Of a stretch of 64,000 nt of DNA, positions 62,445-64,000 are shown in pieces. The stretch comes from an uncultured Bacteroidota bacterium. GTDB taxonomy: Bacteria; Bacteroidota; Bacteroidia; Bacteroidales; WCHB1-69. The translations under genes and the position numbers were made by a program. Positions within the stretch are counted from its first letter, which is position 1, and every line of letters starts with the position of its first letter. The stretch is taken from positions 1 to 64,000 of the forward strand of contig CADADB010000003.1 in the NCBI GenBank assembly GCA_902786595.1, in the 5' to 3' direction. Under the pieces are notes generated by a model. It was not told where the DNA came from, searched no databases, and saw nothing but the letters and a program-made list of their open reading frames with translations.

Positions 62445-63947
62445 ATGGAAGAGAAAATCCCTTTTTCAATGTTGTATGAGAATATGCAAGCCATATTGGA
62501 CAAACCTATGCTCTATTCTGTAGAGATCACCCGTTTTTCGGCTGGTGGGTTGGGGGCTTGCGTGTATAGTCAGCCGATAACCATCGCCGAACTGGTGCGC
62601 TGTTGGCAGCATAAAGAATACCAGATTCGATGCCCGAAATGCGGCGAGACGGCCTATATCACCCAATGGGCCGGGCATGTGAATGGTGGCGGCTATTGGG
62701 AAATCAATGCTTATTGTCCGAAATGTGGGGTTGAACATAATTTCCCCAAAAGTTCGTTGCCCCTTACCGATTATAGGATACATTGGACAAAAATGAGAGA
62801 TATTCTACAAGAAGAAACATCCGCAATAAAAGAAATGGGAAAAAACGCCAAGGACAACATGGCAAAAACTTCTTACCCGGGAAATCCTGTCATCACCCTG
62901 CTCAACGGTCGCACGCTGCCGTGCTATCCGAGGGTGGAAACTGCGCCGTCCGTCGACAACACGACGAAATTGGATACTACGGGACAGTATCTGTGTGTAG
63001 GGCGCAAGAAAACTGTTGAACCGCTGACATCCCCAGAGCAGGAACGGGCCAAGAAATTTTTCACTGACCACGCTTTTTTCTTCCTCGACCATCGCGAACA
63101 GATTCTCAGCGACAGCCGGATGTTCCTCGCCCCCGTTCCTGTGCAGAACGCTATTGCTTATATGGGTACCAGCGGCTTTCGCCGTCCCACCTTGGGCGTG
63201 TACATCGAATGGTGGATGACGTGCGTTCCTGCCATTATCGGCCGGTATCGAAAAAATGCATGGCTTGTCTATCACATTGCGGGGAGTCCGCTGTCGGGCA
63301 GGAATAGCTGCGGCATTGTTAACCCGCAGGGGGAGTGCAGGTCGGAAAATCTTCCCAGTCCGTTCAGTACCATTTGGCGGTCTTTCGTGGAGGTTAACAC
63401 ACGCTACGACGAGGCCAAGGAACGTTACGAGGCTTACTCTTTGGAGGATGTTGTGGCATTGCTGGAGGCTAACGACCAAGGCGACAGCCTGACCGAAAGG
63501 ATGGTGTATATCCTTCAGAAGGAGAATATCAAACTAAGGCAGGAAATTCAGGAGATTGAAAAGAATAAAGCACAGAAAGTAGGAGAGATGGAAAAAATGC
63601 GGCTCGCACTTCTCAAGGAGTACATCGAAAGCAGGCACGATGTGTTCGAGGCTTGGTATGCCGACTACTGCAAAAAGGAGGAGGAGGGAAAGCGGGAGCT
63701 CGATGACTTGAAGCTGCAACAGAAACAGCTCAAACAGCAGTTGCGCACCGGTGAAATCACGAACAAATTCCACCAACAGCAACTCTCCCCGCTGAAAAAC
63801 AAGATAAGCAATGTAAAATACAGGCTCTCCAATCTGGGGGTCATATCACTGTCTCATATTGTTCCCGAAATTTACAGAAAGTATCTTTCTCCAAAAGATG
63901 TGATAAGTTTCTTGAAAGGTGAGAAGGGGGATGATTTGCTTTTATGA
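62445..63947 (+). CDS. Unknown protein: N-terminal zinc ribbon, C-terminal coiled coil
   Basis: 500 residues, not recognised. Near residues 63-95 RCPKCGETAYIT and YCPKCGVEHNFP form a four-cysteine zinc ribbon, with a glycine-rich segment GHVNGGGYWEIN between. The middle (residues about 190-310) is globular with many Cys, Trp and aromatic residues (FFLDHREQILSDSRMF, VYIEWWMTCVPAIIGRY). Residues about 350-460 are strongly heptad-like, charged helix (KENIKLRQEIQEIEKNKAQ, KLQQKQLKQQLRTGEITN), a coiled coil. No signal peptide or membrane segment. It is preceded by a structured leader. DNA or RNA binding is possible but not shown. The gene is complete, 53 nt before the window end. Confidence 0.8.
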   Translation: MEEKIPFSMLYENMQAILDKPMLYSVEITRFSAGGLGACVYSQPITIAELVRCWQHKEYQIRCPKCGETAYITQWAGHVNGGGYWEINAYCPKCGVEHNFPKSSLPLTDYRIHWTKMRDILQEETSAIKEMGKNAKDNMAKTSYPGNPVITLLNGRTLPCYPRVETAPSVDNTTKLDTTGQYLCVGRKKTVEPLTSPEQERAKKFFTDHAFFFLDHREQILSDSRMFLAPVPVQNAIAYMGTSGFRRPTLGVYIEWWMTCVPAIIGRYRKNAWLVYHIAGSPLSGRNSCGIVNPQGECRSENLPSPFSTIWRSFVEVNTRYDEAKERYEAYSLEDVVALLEANDQGDSLTERMVYILQKENIKLRQEIQEIEKNKAQKVGEMEKMRLALLKEYIESRHDVFEAWYADYCKKEEEGKRELDDLKLQQKQLKQQLRTGEITNKFHQQQLSPLKNKISNVKYRLSNLGVISLSHIVPEIYRKYLSPKDVISFLKGEKGDDLLL

Positions 63948-64000
63948 TGGGATCTAATTAGGACGTTACGAACACCATTAGGCATGCAGGATGCAAGCTA
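63948..64000 (+). other. Window end, nothing recognised
   Basis: Fifty-three non-coding nt after the last stop; no hairpin or promoter was identified. Confidence 0.5.

Overview
The window reads as chromosomal DNA from a member of the order Bacteroidales (Bacteroidetes), genus not determinable here. The signs are: promoter cores of the TAnnTTTG type at nearly twenty gene fronts with no Shine-Dalgarno motifs, a gingipain-type C25 peptidase with a type IX secretion (T9SS) C-terminal tail, a TonB-dependent receptor, DUF4270, BT_3928-family and Fibrobacter-major-paralogous-domain proteins, and many lipoproteins with a Bacteroidetes-style lipobox. No phage, integrase, transposase, rRNA operon or CRISPR array is visible. 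One tRNA gene (Leu, GAG) is present.

Layout. 1-6335 (minus) is the N-terminal 2111 codons of a giant secreted protein made of FN3, CUB-like and jelly-roll-like modules; it runs off the left edge. 6700-20408 (plus) carries a dCMP deaminase-like gene, a radical SAM protein, a lipoprotein, psd, a glycosyltransferase fused to a WbaP-like half, uvrA, a DUF349 protein, DUF2147, an Hsp15-like S4 protein, a PrsW-like protease and a secreted Fibrobacter-paralogous-domain protein. 20644-22385 (minus) is a membrane glycosyltransferase overlapping an ECF-type sigma factor. 22501-25075 (plus) is tgt and fumC. 25197-28091 (minus) is a putative porin and an agmatinase-family gene. 28281-34465 (plus) is the C25 peptidase, DUF1599, BT_3928-family protein and prmC. 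34514-46572 (mostly minus) holds a TonB receptor, rpmB, a glycogen-synthase-like half protein/DUF4270/glmS operon, tRNA-Leu, a MalY/PatB-like aminotransferase, a four-helix-bundle protein (plus), and a tightly overlapping mtaB/M16 peptidase/recR operon. 46801-49229 (plus) is lpdA and an outer-membrane beta-barrel. 49217-52185 (minus) is a TPR protein/DedA/aroE operon. 52353-57164 (plus) is fusA, an FKBP isomerase and argS. 57239-57976 (minus) is a four-helix-bundle protein with a topoisomerase-like zinc ribbon. 58246-63947 (plus) is a BamE-like lipoprotein, a MurL-like PP-loop enzyme, a DMT transporter, a LolA-like protein and an unknown zinc-ribbon/coiled-coil protein.

The gene set is mostly housekeeping (translation, DNA repair, cell envelope), with surface and secretion functions mixed in. 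The unusual layer is between the genes. More than twenty intergenic gaps contain short tandem arrays whose unit sequence differs from gap to gap but whose period is almost always 7 (sometimes 8). Several arrays begin inside a stop codon or end in a start codon, and several switch to their own reverse complement half way and could fold as hairpins. A separate family of ~28-nt palindromes (GTAG...CTAC) occurs six times, and a ~130-nt multi-hairpin element occurs twice as direct repeats around the DMT transporter. Two further structured non-coding stretches stand out: a nested inverted repeat at 58069-58155, and a leader in front of the last gene (62306-62420) that can be drawn as a three-way junction with a loop pairing. 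All structures and domain calls were made by eye; none was computed.
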